Shown here: in pieces, positions 8,571 to 16,710 of the stretch | How positions within the stretch are numbered: position 1 is the first letter of the stretch | Layout of the letters: every line of letters starts with the position of its first letter | Source of the DNA: an uncultured Alphaproteobacteria bacterium | GTDB lineage: Bacteria > Pseudomonadota > Alphaproteobacteria > HIMB59 > GCA-002718135 | Reading direction: 5' to 3' | Length of the DNA stretch: 64,000 nt | Assembly: GCA_902621725.1 (NCBI GenBank) | Contig: CACNND010000003.1 | Span: 1 to 64,000, forward strand | Translations under genes and position numbers: made by a program | Notes under the pieces: model-generated | What the model was told of the DNA's origin: nothing | Database searches by the model: none | The model's input: only the letters and a program-made list of their open reading frames with translations

Positions 8571-10058
8571 TCACCAAATATTATTCAATGACTCTCTTAA
8601 TTTTTTATATTTTTGATATTTATTGTTAAGATATTTAGATTGTTTTCTTTGGGGTGTGTAAATATGACCAATATTCTCGTAATCATTTATTAATTTTTTT
8701 AAATCTTTATTATGCAAGTAACTGTCAATTAAGAATGAAATACCTAGAGCACCTAGTTCTGAATTTGTTAAAATTTTAACTTTAATATTTAAAACATTTG
8801 AAATTAATTGAGGTAAAATTTTACTTTTTGATGCACCTCCTGCAAGATAAAGACTGTCTTTAGATTTAATTTTATTCATATAACAATCCTTTATTGATAA
8901 TGCTAATCCTTCATAACAAGCAATCATAATATCAAAATTGTTATGATGTGGTAAAATTCCAAAAATTTCAGCTTTAGAATTAAAATTTACAAATGGCGAT
9001 ATTGATCCTCCATAATTTATATAAGGAAGAAATATCAATGAATTTTCTGGATAATTAAAAGTTAAATATTTTTTTTCAAAATTATTAATTATTTTAATCT
9101 TATCTGAATATTTTTTTGAATTTTTGTAAAAATTATCAATGACCCAATCAATATTAGTTGTTCCTGCGACGTTTATTTTAGTCTCCAGCCATGTATTATT
9201 TAAAGAAGCAAAAAATAACCCTGAACCATCTTTAGAAATTTTTGAATTATTTTTAACTATTATATTATGACATGTAGTTCCGATTATACTTATTTTTTTG
9301 TTATGATTAATTCCTCCAGCACCCAATATAGAAGCTATTACGTCTCCACATCCTATAATAACAGGTGTGCCAACTTTTAAACTTGTTAATTTTGATGAAC
9401 TTTTAGTTACATATCCACCTAATTCATTTGATTTTTTTATATCTGGGAAAAGTTTAAAATATTTTGTGTTTAATTTAAATATTTTGAATATTTTTTTTGA
9501 CAATTTTCTATTTTTTATATCTCCTGGATATACGGAAACTTCTGTTTCATCATTATTTATATTGCCTGTTAATTTAAATCTTAACCAATCTTTACAAGTT
9601 AAAATGTATTTAATTTTTTTTAAATTTTCTTTTTCAAATATAGTCATCCACTTTAAAATAGGTATAGTACAGCCATATTGTGCAATAGAGCCTGTAATTT
9701 TATAAATTTGATCAAATACTTTTTTATCAGTGAAAATTTTTTTACTTCTTGTGTCATTCCACAAAATTGCATTTCTTACTGGTTTATTTTTATTATTAAT
9801 AGACCAAAACCCAACCATATTTCCAGTTATTCCTAAACCAACAATTGATTGTGTCTGAAGTTTAGATTTTTTTATTAAAAGTTTAATGCATTTAGCAGTA
9901 AGTAACCAAAATTTTTCCATTTCAATTTCAGACTTGCCAAATTTGTCAGTTAATACTGGATTTTTTACACTATAAGAATTTATTTGTTTGAAATTAGTAT
10001 TGAAAATAACAGTCTTTATTACTGAAGTTCCAGCATCAATTGCAATATAATATTTCAA
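8571..10058 (-). CDS. FGGY-family carbohydrate kinase
   Basis: ATP-dependent kinase of sugars or polyols (495 aa). The N-terminal FGGY fold opens with YIAIDAGTSVIKTVIF (phosphate-binding loop 1), then GLGITGNMVGFW and NAILWNDTRS, the xylulokinase-like substrate region. The C-terminal domain contains YLAGGASKSKILPQLISNV and ELGALGISFLI. It most resembles xylulokinase-type members but the exact substrate (xylulose, ribulose, erythritol and so on) cannot be settled. Immediately upstream of the binding protein, it likely phosphorylates the imported sugar. The sequence is lysine/asparagine-rich and more drifted than the transporter genes. Confidence 0.85.
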   Translation of the reverse strand: MKYYIAIDAGTSVIKTVIFNTNFKQINSYSVKNPVLTDKFGKSEIEMEKFWLLTAKCIKLLIKKSKLQTQSIVGLGITGNMVGFWSINNKNKPVRNAILWNDTRSKKIFTDKKVFDQIYKITGSIAQYGCTIPILKWMTIFEKENLKKIKYILTCKDWLRFKLTGNINNDETEVSVYPGDIKNRKLSKKIFKIFKLNTKYFKLFPDIKKSNELGGYVTKSSSKLTSLKVGTPVIIGCGDVIASILGAGGINHNKKISIIGTTCHNIIVKNNSKISKDGSGLFFASLNNTWLETKINVAGTTNIDWVIDNFYKNSKKYSDKIKIINNFEKKYLTFNYPENSLIFLPYINYGGSISPFVNFNSKAEIFGILPHHNNFDIMIACYEGLALSIKDCYMNKIKSKDSLYLAGGASKSKILPQLISNVLNIKVKILTNSELGALGISFLIDSYLHNKDLKKLINDYENIGHIYTPQRKQSKYLNNKYQKYKKLRESLNNIW

Positions 10059-10074
10059 AAGTTATCTCTTATAT

Positions 10075-10254
10075 TTACAACCACGAGTAACCAACACAAA
10101 CTAAAGCTATAATTAAAAAAAAATTCATAACTCTTTTTCTATTTCTAATCTGTTGATCATTTAGTTCTTTATTTCTAGAAAGATAATATACGTAACATCC
10201 AATTGCAAAAGCTACAAATCCTCCTAAATAAGCATACCATTGCAAGTCAGTCAT
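10075..10254 (-). CDS. 59-aa two-helix membrane protein (not in ORF track)
   Basis: The minus strand encodes 59 aa from ATG at 10254 to TAA at 10075, just under the ORF-track cutoff. It begins MTDLQWYAYLGGFVAFAIG, has a polar linker SRNKELNDQQIRNRKR, and a second hydrophobic helix NFFLIIALVCVGYSWL. Two helices joined by a charged loop, an ATG, and a 16-bp gap to the FGGY kinase support a real small gene at the head of this operon. I do not recognise the family. It could instead be conserved independently of the sugar operon. Confidence 0.65.
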   Translation of the reverse strand: MTDLQWYAYLGGFVAFAIGCYVYYLSRNKELNDQQIRNRKRVMNFFLIIALVCVGYSWL

Positions 10255-10303
10255 TTATTTATTTTATATATTATTATATAAAATTTTATAATTATTTTTA
10301 AGT

Positions 10304-11332
10304 ATGCCGTATAAAGCTAGCACAAAAAGATATGAAAAATTAACCTACAGAAGATGTGGAAATAGCGGATTGCTTTTACCCCCCATTACGCTTGGTCTTT
10401 GGCATAATTTTGGTGGAAAAAAATCTATGCCTAATGAATCTAAAAAAATGCTTTTTAGAGCATTTGATAGAGGTGTAACTCATTTTGATTTAGCTAATAA
10501 TTATGGCCCTCCTTATGGTTCGGCTGAAACTAATTTTGGTCAATTGATGAAGTCAGATTTAAATAAATATAGAGATGAATTAATTATATCAACTAAAGCT
10601 GGTTACGATATGTGGCCTGGCCCATATGGAGAATGGGGTTCAAAAAAATATTTAACTGCAAGTCTTGATCAAAGTTTGAAAAGGATGAATTTAGAATATG
10701 TTGATATATTTTATTCACATCGTTTTGACCCATTAACTCCTCTAGAAGAAACTGCTGATGCTTTAACTCAATCAATTAGAAGCGGTAAAGCTTTATATGT
10801 TGGTATTTCTTCTTATAGTTCAAAGCAAACAATTAAAATGAATAAACTATTAAAAGAAAGAGGAGTCAGGTGCCTTATTCATCAACCCTCTTATTCAATG
10901 ATCAATAGATGGGTAGAAAAAGATTTATTATCTACATTAAAAAAACTTGAAATAGGATGTATAGCCTTTTCCCCACTTGCTCAGGGTATGCTTTCAGGAA
11001 AATATTTAAAATCTATTCCCAAAATATCTAGAATATCAGATAATTCTTCATTAGATAAAAAAATGATTACAAAAAATTATCTATTGAAGATTAAAGAATT
11101 AACAAAAATTGCCAAAAAAAGAGGTCAGTCATTACCTCAAATGGCTTTATCATGGGTATTAAGACACCCAACGATGACTTCAGCTTTAATTGGTGCAAGA
11201 ACTGTAAAACAACTTGATGAATGTTTGGATAGTCAAAAAAATATGAATTTCTCATCAAAAGAATTAAGACAAATAAATAAGTACGCTAGGGAAGAAAATA
11301 TTAATCTTTGGGCAAAATCAAGTAGTAATTAA
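10304..11332 (+). CDS. yghZ: Aldo/keto reductase, YghZ (L-glyceraldehyde 3-phosphate reductase) type
   Basis: NADPH-dependent aldo/keto reductase of the AKR14/YghZ group (342 aa), whose E. coli member reduces L-glyceraldehyde 3-phosphate and methylglyoxal. The match runs along the whole chain: YRRCGNSGLLLPPITLGLWH, THFDLANNYGPPYGSAE (catalytic Asp and Tyr), IISTKAGYDMWPGPYG (Lys), DIFYSHRFD (His), LIHQPSYSMINRW, and the C-terminal INLWAKSS. It detoxifies reactive aldehydes in the cytoplasm. It is divergently oriented to the 59-aa gene with a 49-bp A/T-rich spacer that must hold both promoters; a TATAAT hexamer lies about 12 bp before its ATG, allowing only a very short leader. Confidence 0.92.
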   Translation: MPYKASTKRYEKLTYRRCGNSGLLLPPITLGLWHNFGGKKSMPNESKKMLFRAFDRGVTHFDLANNYGPPYGSAETNFGQLMKSDLNKYRDELIISTKAGYDMWPGPYGEWGSKKYLTASLDQSLKRMNLEYVDIFYSHRFDPLTPLEETADALTQSIRSGKALYVGISSYSSKQTIKMNKLLKERGVRCLIHQPSYSMINRWVEKDLLSTLKKLEIGCIAFSPLAQGMLSGKYLKSIPKISRISDNSSLDKKMITKNYLLKIKELTKIAKKRGQSLPQMALSWVLRHPTMTSALIGARTVKQLDECLDSQKNMNFSSKELRQINKYAREENINLWAKSSSN

Positions 11333-11428
11333 GTTAATTATATTAAAATTAAACAATATTAATTAAAAAAACTTTTAAGAAGAATCATTTATTATTTGAT
11401 ATGTTTTATTAAATAGGAGATTTTTTTT

Positions 11429-11854
11429 ATGTCACAACATATTCTTGAAGCAGGTGGAACATTACCTTTTATCTTTCATGTTTTATTTATGTTATTTAAT
11501 GTCTTTGTAATTTATCAATTCTTTTTTAATAATAAATTTTTTGATGAACTTGGTTTTTCAAATGAAGAACCGAAAACTATTTTCAGAGGTAATTTTGGAG
11601 TAATTTTTTTAGCTATACTTTTAATGTCTATTCTTTTAACCTTTGATGTTACAGAAAATACTTATGAAGAGAATGTTATTCAGTATGAATTCTGGTATTC
11701 ATTTTTAGCAATACTCTTTTTATTTGCTACAATAAATGGAGTTTTAAGATATTTCAATTTTGTGAATAATTATGGTTTTAAACCAAATATTAGAGGATTA
11801 ATGTTTCCGTTAATCGGTTTAATACTGGTAGCTTTAAAATTGATAACCACTTAA
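11429..11854 (+). CDS. Hypothetical four-helix membrane protein
   Basis: A 141-aa protein with about four hydrophobic segments (near residues 12-32, 53-70, 85-105, 120-140) and no recognised motif. A clear AGGAG lies upstream of the ATG. It stands alone on the plus strand between the aldo/keto reductase and a convergent membrane-protein gene. I do not recognise the family; short membrane proteins of this kind are common and usually unannotated. Confidence 0.7.
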   Translation: MSQHILEAGGTLPFIFHVLFMLFNVFVIYQFFFNNKFFDELGFSNEEPKTIFRGNFGVIFLAILLMSILLTFDVTENTYEENVIQYEFWYSFLAILFLFATINGVLRYFNFVNNYGFKPNIRGLMFPLIGLILVALKLITT

Positions 11855-11866
11855 CAGAAATTTTTT

Positions 11867-11891
11867 AAAGGCGGTTGTTTTGATCGCCTTT
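11867..11891. terminator. Hairpin between convergent genes
   Basis: AAAGGCG pairs perfectly with CGCCTTT across an 11-base loop, between the stops of two convergent genes; its right arm overlaps the TAA of the minus-strand gene. T-rich sequence follows weakly on both sides, so it could serve as a bidirectional terminator. It is one of the few GC-containing stems in the surrounding A/T-rich sequence. Confidence 0.5.
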
Positions 11892-12288
11892 AATTAAAAT
11901 AACTTCTTATTTTTTTTCTTGAAGCAAAATGTAAGATTAATGAAACTATAAATAAGAAAAAAACAAAATAGTATTCTCTTAATTCAACTTGAGTAGTATA
12001 AAAAACAAATAAACAACAAATTGTAAATGATTTAATATAAATTTCTAAAAACTGAATAGGATAAAGTTTATCTGATTGAAGGAAAATATATCTAAATCCA
12101 AAGTAAGCAAAAGTAAGAAAGACAGCTAATCTGACTGAAGTAATTCTATGATATGGTATTTCTTGTTTTTCAACTATAGTGAAAGGAAAATAGATAGTTA
12201 CACCCATAATCTCTGCAATTATAAATGCTACAGCCCATAAGCTTAATAAACCAATGATAATTTTAGCTAAAGTTTTTACCATAATCAA
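11890..12288 (-). CDS. Hypothetical membrane protein
   Basis: A 132-aa protein with an N-terminal membrane helix (KIIIGLLSLWAVAFIIAEIMG), further helices around residues 45-70 and 78-98, a helix near residues 103-122, and a basic tail (SRKKIRSYFN). No motif I recognise. Adjacent to, and on the same strand as, another small membrane protein about 110 bp away, with which it may share expression. Confidence 0.65.
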   Translation of the reverse strand: MIMVKTLAKIIIGLLSLWAVAFIIAEIMGVTIYFPFTIVEKQEIPYHRITSVRLAVFLTFAYFGFRYIFLQSDKLYPIQFLEIYIKSFTICCLFVFYTTQVELREYYFVFFLFIVSLILHFASRKKIRSYFN

Positions 12289-12399
12289 TTTATGGCCTTT
12301 TTTTTACTAGGGTTTTGACCAACCTATTTGTTTATTTTAACTAAATTTTAATAAAAAATACATAAATTTTGATTTGATTGCAGAAAACTAAGTTATTTC

Positions 12400-12795
12400 T
12401 TATCTAAAGTTATCTTTAATTGGAGAAAAATATAAAAGAATCAAAATTGCGCCACTTATTAATCCACCAATTTGATCAAGCATACCACTAAAAGCAGTAT
12501 AGATAACAGAACCACTAAAATAATTTAGAACTATACCGGCTACTACTAAAAATAAATACAATGGTTTGCCGTAAGAGATAAATCTATAAAGTAAATTTAA
12601 AGTAAATAGATATAAAAAGAATAAACTAATAGATACTATTCGAGAAAAATTTTCAAAATTAGATAATAATCCATCATTTAAATTTTCATAAAGATTAGAA
12701 ATTTCCGATGGTTGATACATAGATGATATAACCATTAAAATTATAACGATAAAATCTGCTAGAATTAAATTTTTAAAAATCTTTTCAATTTCCAT
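12400..12795 (-). CDS. Hypothetical four-helix membrane protein
   Basis: A 131-aa protein with four hydrophobic stretches (roughly residues 9-27, 52-72, 76-98 and 103-125). The loop between helices one and two is polar (SSMYQPSEISNLYENLNDG). No catalytic motif and no family I can name. The 110-bp spacer downstream and 110-bp spacer upstream hold only A/T-rich sequence. Confidence 0.65.
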   Translation of the reverse strand: MEIEKIFKNLILADFIVIILMVISSMYQPSEISNLYENLNDGLLSNFENFSRIVSISLFFLYLFTLNLLYRFISYGKPLYLFLVVAGIVLNYFSGSVIYTAFSGMLDQIGGLISGAILILLYFSPIKDNFR

Positions 12796-12906
12796 AATAG
12801 ATATAAATTCAAATAAATAGGGTATTTAACTTAGATATGTAGTTTAAATATTACAATAAGATTATTAAAATCTATTTAAAAATAAATTAGATATTAAAAA
12901 TTATAT

Positions 12907-13269
12907 TTACCACATTGAATGGATAATATCTGAACTATTAATTTTTACTAAATTTTCACATTTACTTTCAAAATCACTGAAATCATCTCTAAAAGTTGCA
13001 CCATTTTTTTGTGCTTGCTCAAAATGATCATCTATTCCAGCTTGATTTTCATAAACCTCTGTTAAGATTAGAGACATATTACCTGTTTTATTTCCATCCT
13101 TGAATTCGGGACCTATAGACCAATTCAGCATTAGAAGTGCTTTATCACCCTCCTTTGTATGTGTTTCATTCATCCATTTTGTATGATCTTCTGCAATTCT
13201 ATTTGCGATATCTATAAGTTCAGGTTTAAAAATCCATAAATACTGAAGTTGTTTTTTATTTTGAAACAT
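12907..13269 (-). CDS. ABM-like small protein
   Basis: A 120-aa soluble protein. The segment LTEVYENQAGIDDHFEQAQKN is typical of antibiotic-biosynthesis-monooxygenase-like barrels, where a strand ending in the YEN motif is followed by the helix carrying DxH. The LMLNWSIGPEF segment may be the preceding strand. GGAGG lies five bases before the ATG, as for the other ABM-like gene in this window. Enzymatic activity is not implied; many such proteins have no known substrate. Confidence 0.65.
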   Translation of the reverse strand: MFQNKKQLQYLWIFKPELIDIANRIAEDHTKWMNETHTKEGDKALLMLNWSIGPEFKDGNKTGNMSLILTEVYENQAGIDDHFEQAQKNGATFRDDFSDFESKCENLVKINSSDIIHSMW

Positions 13270-13323
13270 ATTTCCTCCTTTTTTGTAATAATACTAATTA
13301 GTTAACAAAATCTTTCAAATAAA

Positions 13324-14163
13324 TTATTGTTGAGAATTATTTTCTAATGTTTGTACATGAATATCTAAGTTTTCTATCACAGCATCATTATTAATATTTC
13401 CATAAAAAACACCTTTAATAGGTGATGCGTAACTTGCATCAAGTCCACAAGAAACACGTACGTATCTTTCATCTGGACTGCACTTATTTGTAGGATCAAA
13501 TCCCACCCAACCTAAGTCATTGATATAAAATTCTGCCCAGGCATGTGTGGATTGAAATTCTGAAGAATGGGAATTGTTATGCATATAACCATTTACGTAT
13601 CTAGCAGGTATTCCTAAAGTTTTTGCTGCGGCAATCATTATATGTGCTTGATCCTGACAGACTCCCTTTTTCTGATTAAATGCTTCAATGGCTGTTGTTT
13701 GATTATTTGTCGTTAAAGGTTTGTATTCAATTTTTTCAGCTACTAGATTCATCAGATTATGAGATGTTTCTAGATTTTCATTTTCATTAAAACCATTTTT
13801 AGCTTCGATAGCTAAATTTTTTATATCCGCATTTGCTTTTGTTAAATTTGATTCTCTTAAGTAAACTAATGGATCTATTTTATCAGAAGCACTCTGGTAA
13901 ATTCCTTTTGTATCAAATGTTTCGACTTTTCCAAGAACTGTAAATTGTATTTTTTTTACTTTATTTGTATTTGTAAAACTTTGAATATTATTAGCTTCAC
14001 CATCCTGATAAATTTTTGATTTTTTGGCTGAGTCGTTATGGACATTCCACTCTAGAATTTTAAGACCATTATACTCTGAAGGATGCAATTTAGTGGTTTG
14101 AATTAATCCCGCAACTGGATTTTTATATTCATATTTAGTTGTATGTTCAATTATTAGCTCCAT
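13324..14163 (-). CDS. Transglutaminase-like cysteine protease/amidase
   Basis: Member of the bacterial transglutaminase-like family that accompanies CP-ATP-grasp and alpha-E proteins. It has the N-terminal beta domain (HTTKYEYKNPVAGLIQTTKLHP) and the catalytic core: Cys in KGVCQDQAHIMIAAAKTLGIPARY, His in STHAWAEFYI, Asp in GWVGFDPTN. The track start at 14202 adds 13 residues overlapping the previous gene; ATG at 14163 (MELIIEH) gives 279 aa, begins 1 bp after the alpha-E stop and has AAGGAG upstream, so I prefer it. Cytoplasmic, no signal peptide. Probably hydrolyses or forms amide bonds in a peptide made by the neighbouring ATP-grasp; the substrate is unknown. Confidence 0.9.
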   Translation of the reverse strand: MELIIEHTTKYEYKNPVAGLIQTTKLHPSEYNGLKILEWNVHNDSAKKSKIYQDGEANNIQSFTNTNKVKKIQFTVLGKVETFDTKGIYQSASDKIDPLVYLRESNLTKANADIKNLAIEAKNGFNENENLETSHNLMNLVAEKIEYKPLTTNNQTTAIEAFNQKKGVCQDQAHIMIAAAKTLGIPARYVNGYMHNNSHSSEFQSTHAWAEFYINDLGWVGFDPTNKCSPDERYVRVSCGLDASYASPIKGVFYGNINNDAVIENLDIHVQTLENNSQQ

Positions 14164-14164
14164 A

Positions 14165-15100
14165 TTAATTAAAAAACTCCTTATGTATTTCGTTATCAAC
14201 ACTAGATATTTTTCTAATAAATTGTGTTACAAATTGATGAAGACCATATTCAACAATAGTTTCTATTTTTTCTTCTTGAATTTTAGTATTTAGATCTTTT
14301 AAATTATTATAAATTCTTCCAACTTTTTCTGGACTGCATGTTAGATTAGTTAAATGTTTGACAATATTTTGAATACAAAAACTTAAAGATCTAGGACAAT
14401 TATTATTTAAAACTAAAAAATCAGCAATTTTAGTTGCAGTAATATTGCCATCGTATGCCCATCTAAAAGCTCTAAAAGATGATAGAGAACGAAGCAATAT
14501 ACTCCATTGCATATTATCGATATTGCCTCCTACATATTGAGGTTTTGGTAATAAAACAAAATACTTTACATCTAATAATCTCGCAGAATTATCTGCTCTC
14601 TCAATAAATAAACCAAGAAAAAGAAAATTATAACCATCATTTCTAAGCAAAGAACTTAATGATCCTCTGAATAAGTTTACTTGTTCTATTGTCCACTCTG
14701 TCAGATCAGGTAAATCAGATTTTATAAATTTTTTTTCTTTTAAGTTTAGTATCTCTTGATAAGTTTTGTTAATTGCTAACCAAGACTCAGGAGTAAATGA
14801 AGTTCTAACTACTAATGCATTATTTCGTGCATTAAGAATACAATTGTAAACAGATGAAGGATTACTTTCATCAAAAAATAAATAATCTTCGACATTTTTC
14901 TGTTCAATTGTATCATATTTATTTTTATATCCCTCAATTGCTCCAGCAGCGGATAAAACTGATTCCCATTCATTATTATAACCACTTGGATTTGGAAAAA
15001 GAGACATTCTATAACCAACGTCCAAGAGCCTTGCTGTTGTTTCAGCTCTTTCCATATAACGACTGATCCAATATAGATATTCAGCAGTTCTACTTAACAT
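14165..15100 (-). CDS. Alpha-E domain protein
   Basis: A 311-aa all-helical protein of the alpha-E family: N-terminus LSRTAEYLYWISRYMERAETTARLLDV, and the repeated signature FLGLFIERADNSARLLDVKY about 170 residues later. The family nearly always occurs between a CP-ATP-grasp and a transglutaminase-like gene, as here. Its biochemical role is unresolved; it was proposed to assist an amide-ligase system. It starts 9 bp after the ATP-grasp stop. Confidence 0.92.
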   Translation of the reverse strand: MLSRTAEYLYWISRYMERAETTARLLDVGYRMSLFPNPSGYNNEWESVLSAAGAIEGYKNKYDTIEQKNVEDYLFFDESNPSSVYNCILNARNNALVVRTSFTPESWLAINKTYQEILNLKEKKFIKSDLPDLTEWTIEQVNLFRGSLSSLLRNDGYNFLFLGLFIERADNSARLLDVKYFVLLPKPQYVGGNIDNMQWSILLRSLSSFRAFRWAYDGNITATKIADFLVLNNNCPRSLSFCIQNIVKHLTNLTCSPEKVGRIYNNLKDLNTKIQEEKIETIVEYGLHQFVTQFIRKISSVDNEIHKEFFN

Positions 15101-15109
15101 TTTTATTCC

Positions 15110-16516
15110 TCATTCAGCTAATACCCATGTGTCTTTCACACCGCCTCCTTGGCTAGAATTTACAACAAACGAACCTTCATTCATTGCAACTCTAGTTAAA
15201 CCGCCAGAACTTAATTGAGCCTGCTCTCCAATTAAACAAAATGGTCGTAAATCTACCCTTCTTCCCTTAACTTCATTTTTGATAAGTGTTGGTGAAAATG
15301 AAAGATCAAGTAAAGGTTGAGCTATATATCCTTTTGGATTTGTTGAGAGTTTTGTTTTAAATTCATCTATAGAGGATTTAGAAGATTTTGGACCTATTAA
15401 CATCCCATAACCTCCGGATCCATCAACTTCTTTTACGACAAGTTCATTAATATTATCTAAAACATATTTTAATTCTTGTTCCTTTTCGCAATTCCATGTT
15501 TCAACGTTATCTAAGATTGGTTGTTCACCTAAATAAAATTTGATCATCTCAGGTACATAAATATAAATTGCTTTGTCATCAGCTATACCTGCCCCAGGTG
15601 CTGAACAGATATTGACACCACCTGTTCTATAAACATCCATAATTCCTGGAATACCAATCACAGATTGAGGGTTAAAACATAGAGGATCTAAAAAATCGTC
15701 ATCTATTCTTCTATAAACAACATCTACTCTTCTTGGACCATCAACTGTTTTCATATAAAGATATTTTCCTTCAACAAATAAATCTGTTGATTCAACCATT
15801 TCAATACCCATTTGATCTGATAAAAAACTATGTTCGTAATAAGCGCTATTTAAAGGACCAGGTGTAAGTAACACACATACTGGTTCTGGATTTTCACATT
15901 TAATAGGAGCTAAACTCATCAATGTTTGCAAAAGTCTTGTTGGGTAGTCATCTATTGGTGTTACTCTGTTGTTATGAAATAAATCAGGAAACATTCGCAT
16001 CATTATTTCTCTATTTTCTAGCATGTAAGAAACACCACTTGGCGTTCGACAATTATCTTCTAAAACAAAATAATCATTGGGACCTGTTCTTACTAAATCA
16101 ATACCAATTATAGGACTATAGATATCTCTAGGAGGTGAAAAACCAAACATTGATGGTTCAAATGATTTTTTTTTGTAAATAATTTCTTTAGGAATTATAT
16201 TGGCTTTTATTATTTCACCTTGATTATAAATATCAGCAAGAAAAGCATTAAGTGCTTTAGCTCTTTGAATTACTCCTCTTTCTAATCTTAACCATTCAGT
16301 ATATGTAAATATCCTTGGAATTAAATCAAACGGAATAATTCTTTCTCTTGCAGTTTCATTATTTGTAGAAAATGTAATTCCAATATTTCTAAAATGAGTT
16401 TCAGCTTCAGCATTCTTTTCAAAAATGACTTTTGAAGTCATTTGATCTAACCAATCATTAATATTATTATAATGATTTCTTATAACTGACTCAGATTGAT
16501 ACATTTCATTAAACAT
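15110..16516 (-). CDS. Circularly permuted type 2 ATP-grasp ligase
   Basis: A 468-aa amide/peptide-ligase-like protein of the circularly permuted ATP-grasp family. Landmarks are WLRLERGVIQRAKALNAFLADIY near residue 65, DLVRTGPNDYFVLEDNCRTPSGVSYMLENR, VLLTPGPLNSAYYEHSFL, VDVVYRRIDDDFLDPL, VNICSAPGAGIADDKAIYIYV, and the ATP-site segment VVKEVDGSGGYGMLIG. Predicted to couple ATP hydrolysis to amide-bond formation, possibly with a glutamine or glutamate derivative. It is the first gene of the three-gene operon. The ATG at 16516 overlaps the stop of a 20-codon upstream ORF and lies downstream of two probable glutamine aptamers, so its expression is likely glutamine-responsive. Confidence 0.93.
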   Translation of the reverse strand: MFNEMYQSESVIRNHYNNINDWLDQMTSKVIFEKNAEAETHFRNIGITFSTNNETARERIIPFDLIPRIFTYTEWLRLERGVIQRAKALNAFLADIYNQGEIIKANIIPKEIIYKKKSFEPSMFGFSPPRDIYSPIIGIDLVRTGPNDYFVLEDNCRTPSGVSYMLENREIMMRMFPDLFHNNRVTPIDDYPTRLLQTLMSLAPIKCENPEPVCVLLTPGPLNSAYYEHSFLSDQMGIEMVESTDLFVEGKYLYMKTVDGPRRVDVVYRRIDDDFLDPLCFNPQSVIGIPGIMDVYRTGGVNICSAPGAGIADDKAIYIYVPEMIKFYLGEQPILDNVETWNCEKEQELKYVLDNINELVVKEVDGSGGYGMLIGPKSSKSSIDEFKTKLSTNPKGYIAQPLLDLSFSPTLIKNEVKGRRVDLRPFCLIGEQAQLSSGGLTRVAMNEGSFVVNSSQGGGVKDTWVLAE

Positions 16517-16578
16517 TAAGGGGCAAACCTCTTGAGATTTGAATAGAATATCTTTTTATTATCTAACTTTTTGACCAT
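16516..16578 (-). CDS. Putative 20-aa leader peptide ORF
   Basis: ATG at 16578 to TAA at 16516-16518, reading MVKKLDNKKIFYSNLKRFAP. Its stop overlaps the ATP-grasp start as TAATG, an arrangement typical of translational coupling. Its own ATG lies within the 3' strand of a long hairpin (CTATGG pairs with CCATAG) and an AAAGG ribosome site lies in that hairpin's loop. The peptide is basic with no glutamine run, so it is not a classic attenuator peptide. Inference from arrangement only. Confidence 0.45.
   Translation of the reverse strand: MVKKLDNKKIFYSNLKRFAP
16517..16536 (-). promoter_or_regulatory. Hairpin over the ATP-grasp ribosome site
   Basis: Minus-strand AAGAGG-TTTG-CCCCTT folds into a six-pair stem with one A.C mismatch, placing the only plausible Shine-Dalgarno (AGAGG) for the ATP-grasp ATG inside the stem. 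Ribosomes translating the leader ORF would open it. This is a structural reading by eye, not a computed fold. Confidence 0.4.
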
Positions 16579-16626
16579 AGTTATAACAAACCTTTCTTAT
16601 CCGTTATAATTCATGCTTAGCTATGG
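16575..16626 (-). promoter_or_regulatory. Candidate riboswitch expression-platform hairpin
   Basis: On the plus strand, CCATAGTTATAAC (16575-16587) is complementary to GTTATAA (16603-16609) plus CTATGG (16621-16626), with an 11-base bulge. In the mRNA this gives a 13-bp stem whose 3' strand contains the leader-ORF ATG and whose loop holds its AAAGG. It starts about 20 bases after the second aptamer, where an expression platform is expected. No long U-run follows, so translational control is more likely than termination. Confidence 0.5.
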
Positions 16627-16644
16627 AAATTAATAATAAGATCC

Positions 16645-16696
16645 GCGTTCCTTCAGCTTTAGCCTACTTCCGATCTGTTATCACAGATTGAACGGT
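16645..16696 (-). ncRNA. Glutamine riboswitch aptamer 2 (glnA RNA motif)
   Basis: Read on the minus strand: CGTTCA, hairpin ATCTG...CAGAT, the E-loop-like CGGAAGTA, short hairpin GGC-TAAA-GCT, then GAAGGAACGC. The first CGTTC pairs with the terminal GAACG to close a three-way junction. This is the conserved skeleton of the glnA/glutamine aptamer described from cyanobacteria and marine metagenomes. It is the ligand-proximal copy of a tandem, ending about 65 bases before the leader-ORF ATG and about 130 bases before the ATP-grasp start. Confidence 0.87.
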
Positions 16697-16710
16697 TTAA
16701 TAACTTGCAT

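Noticed and set aside
14164-14202. Track start of the transglutaminase-like ORF at 14202
   Set aside because: It would add a 13-residue extension overlapping the alpha-E gene; the internal ATG at 14163 starts at the conserved family N-terminus and has a ribosome site.
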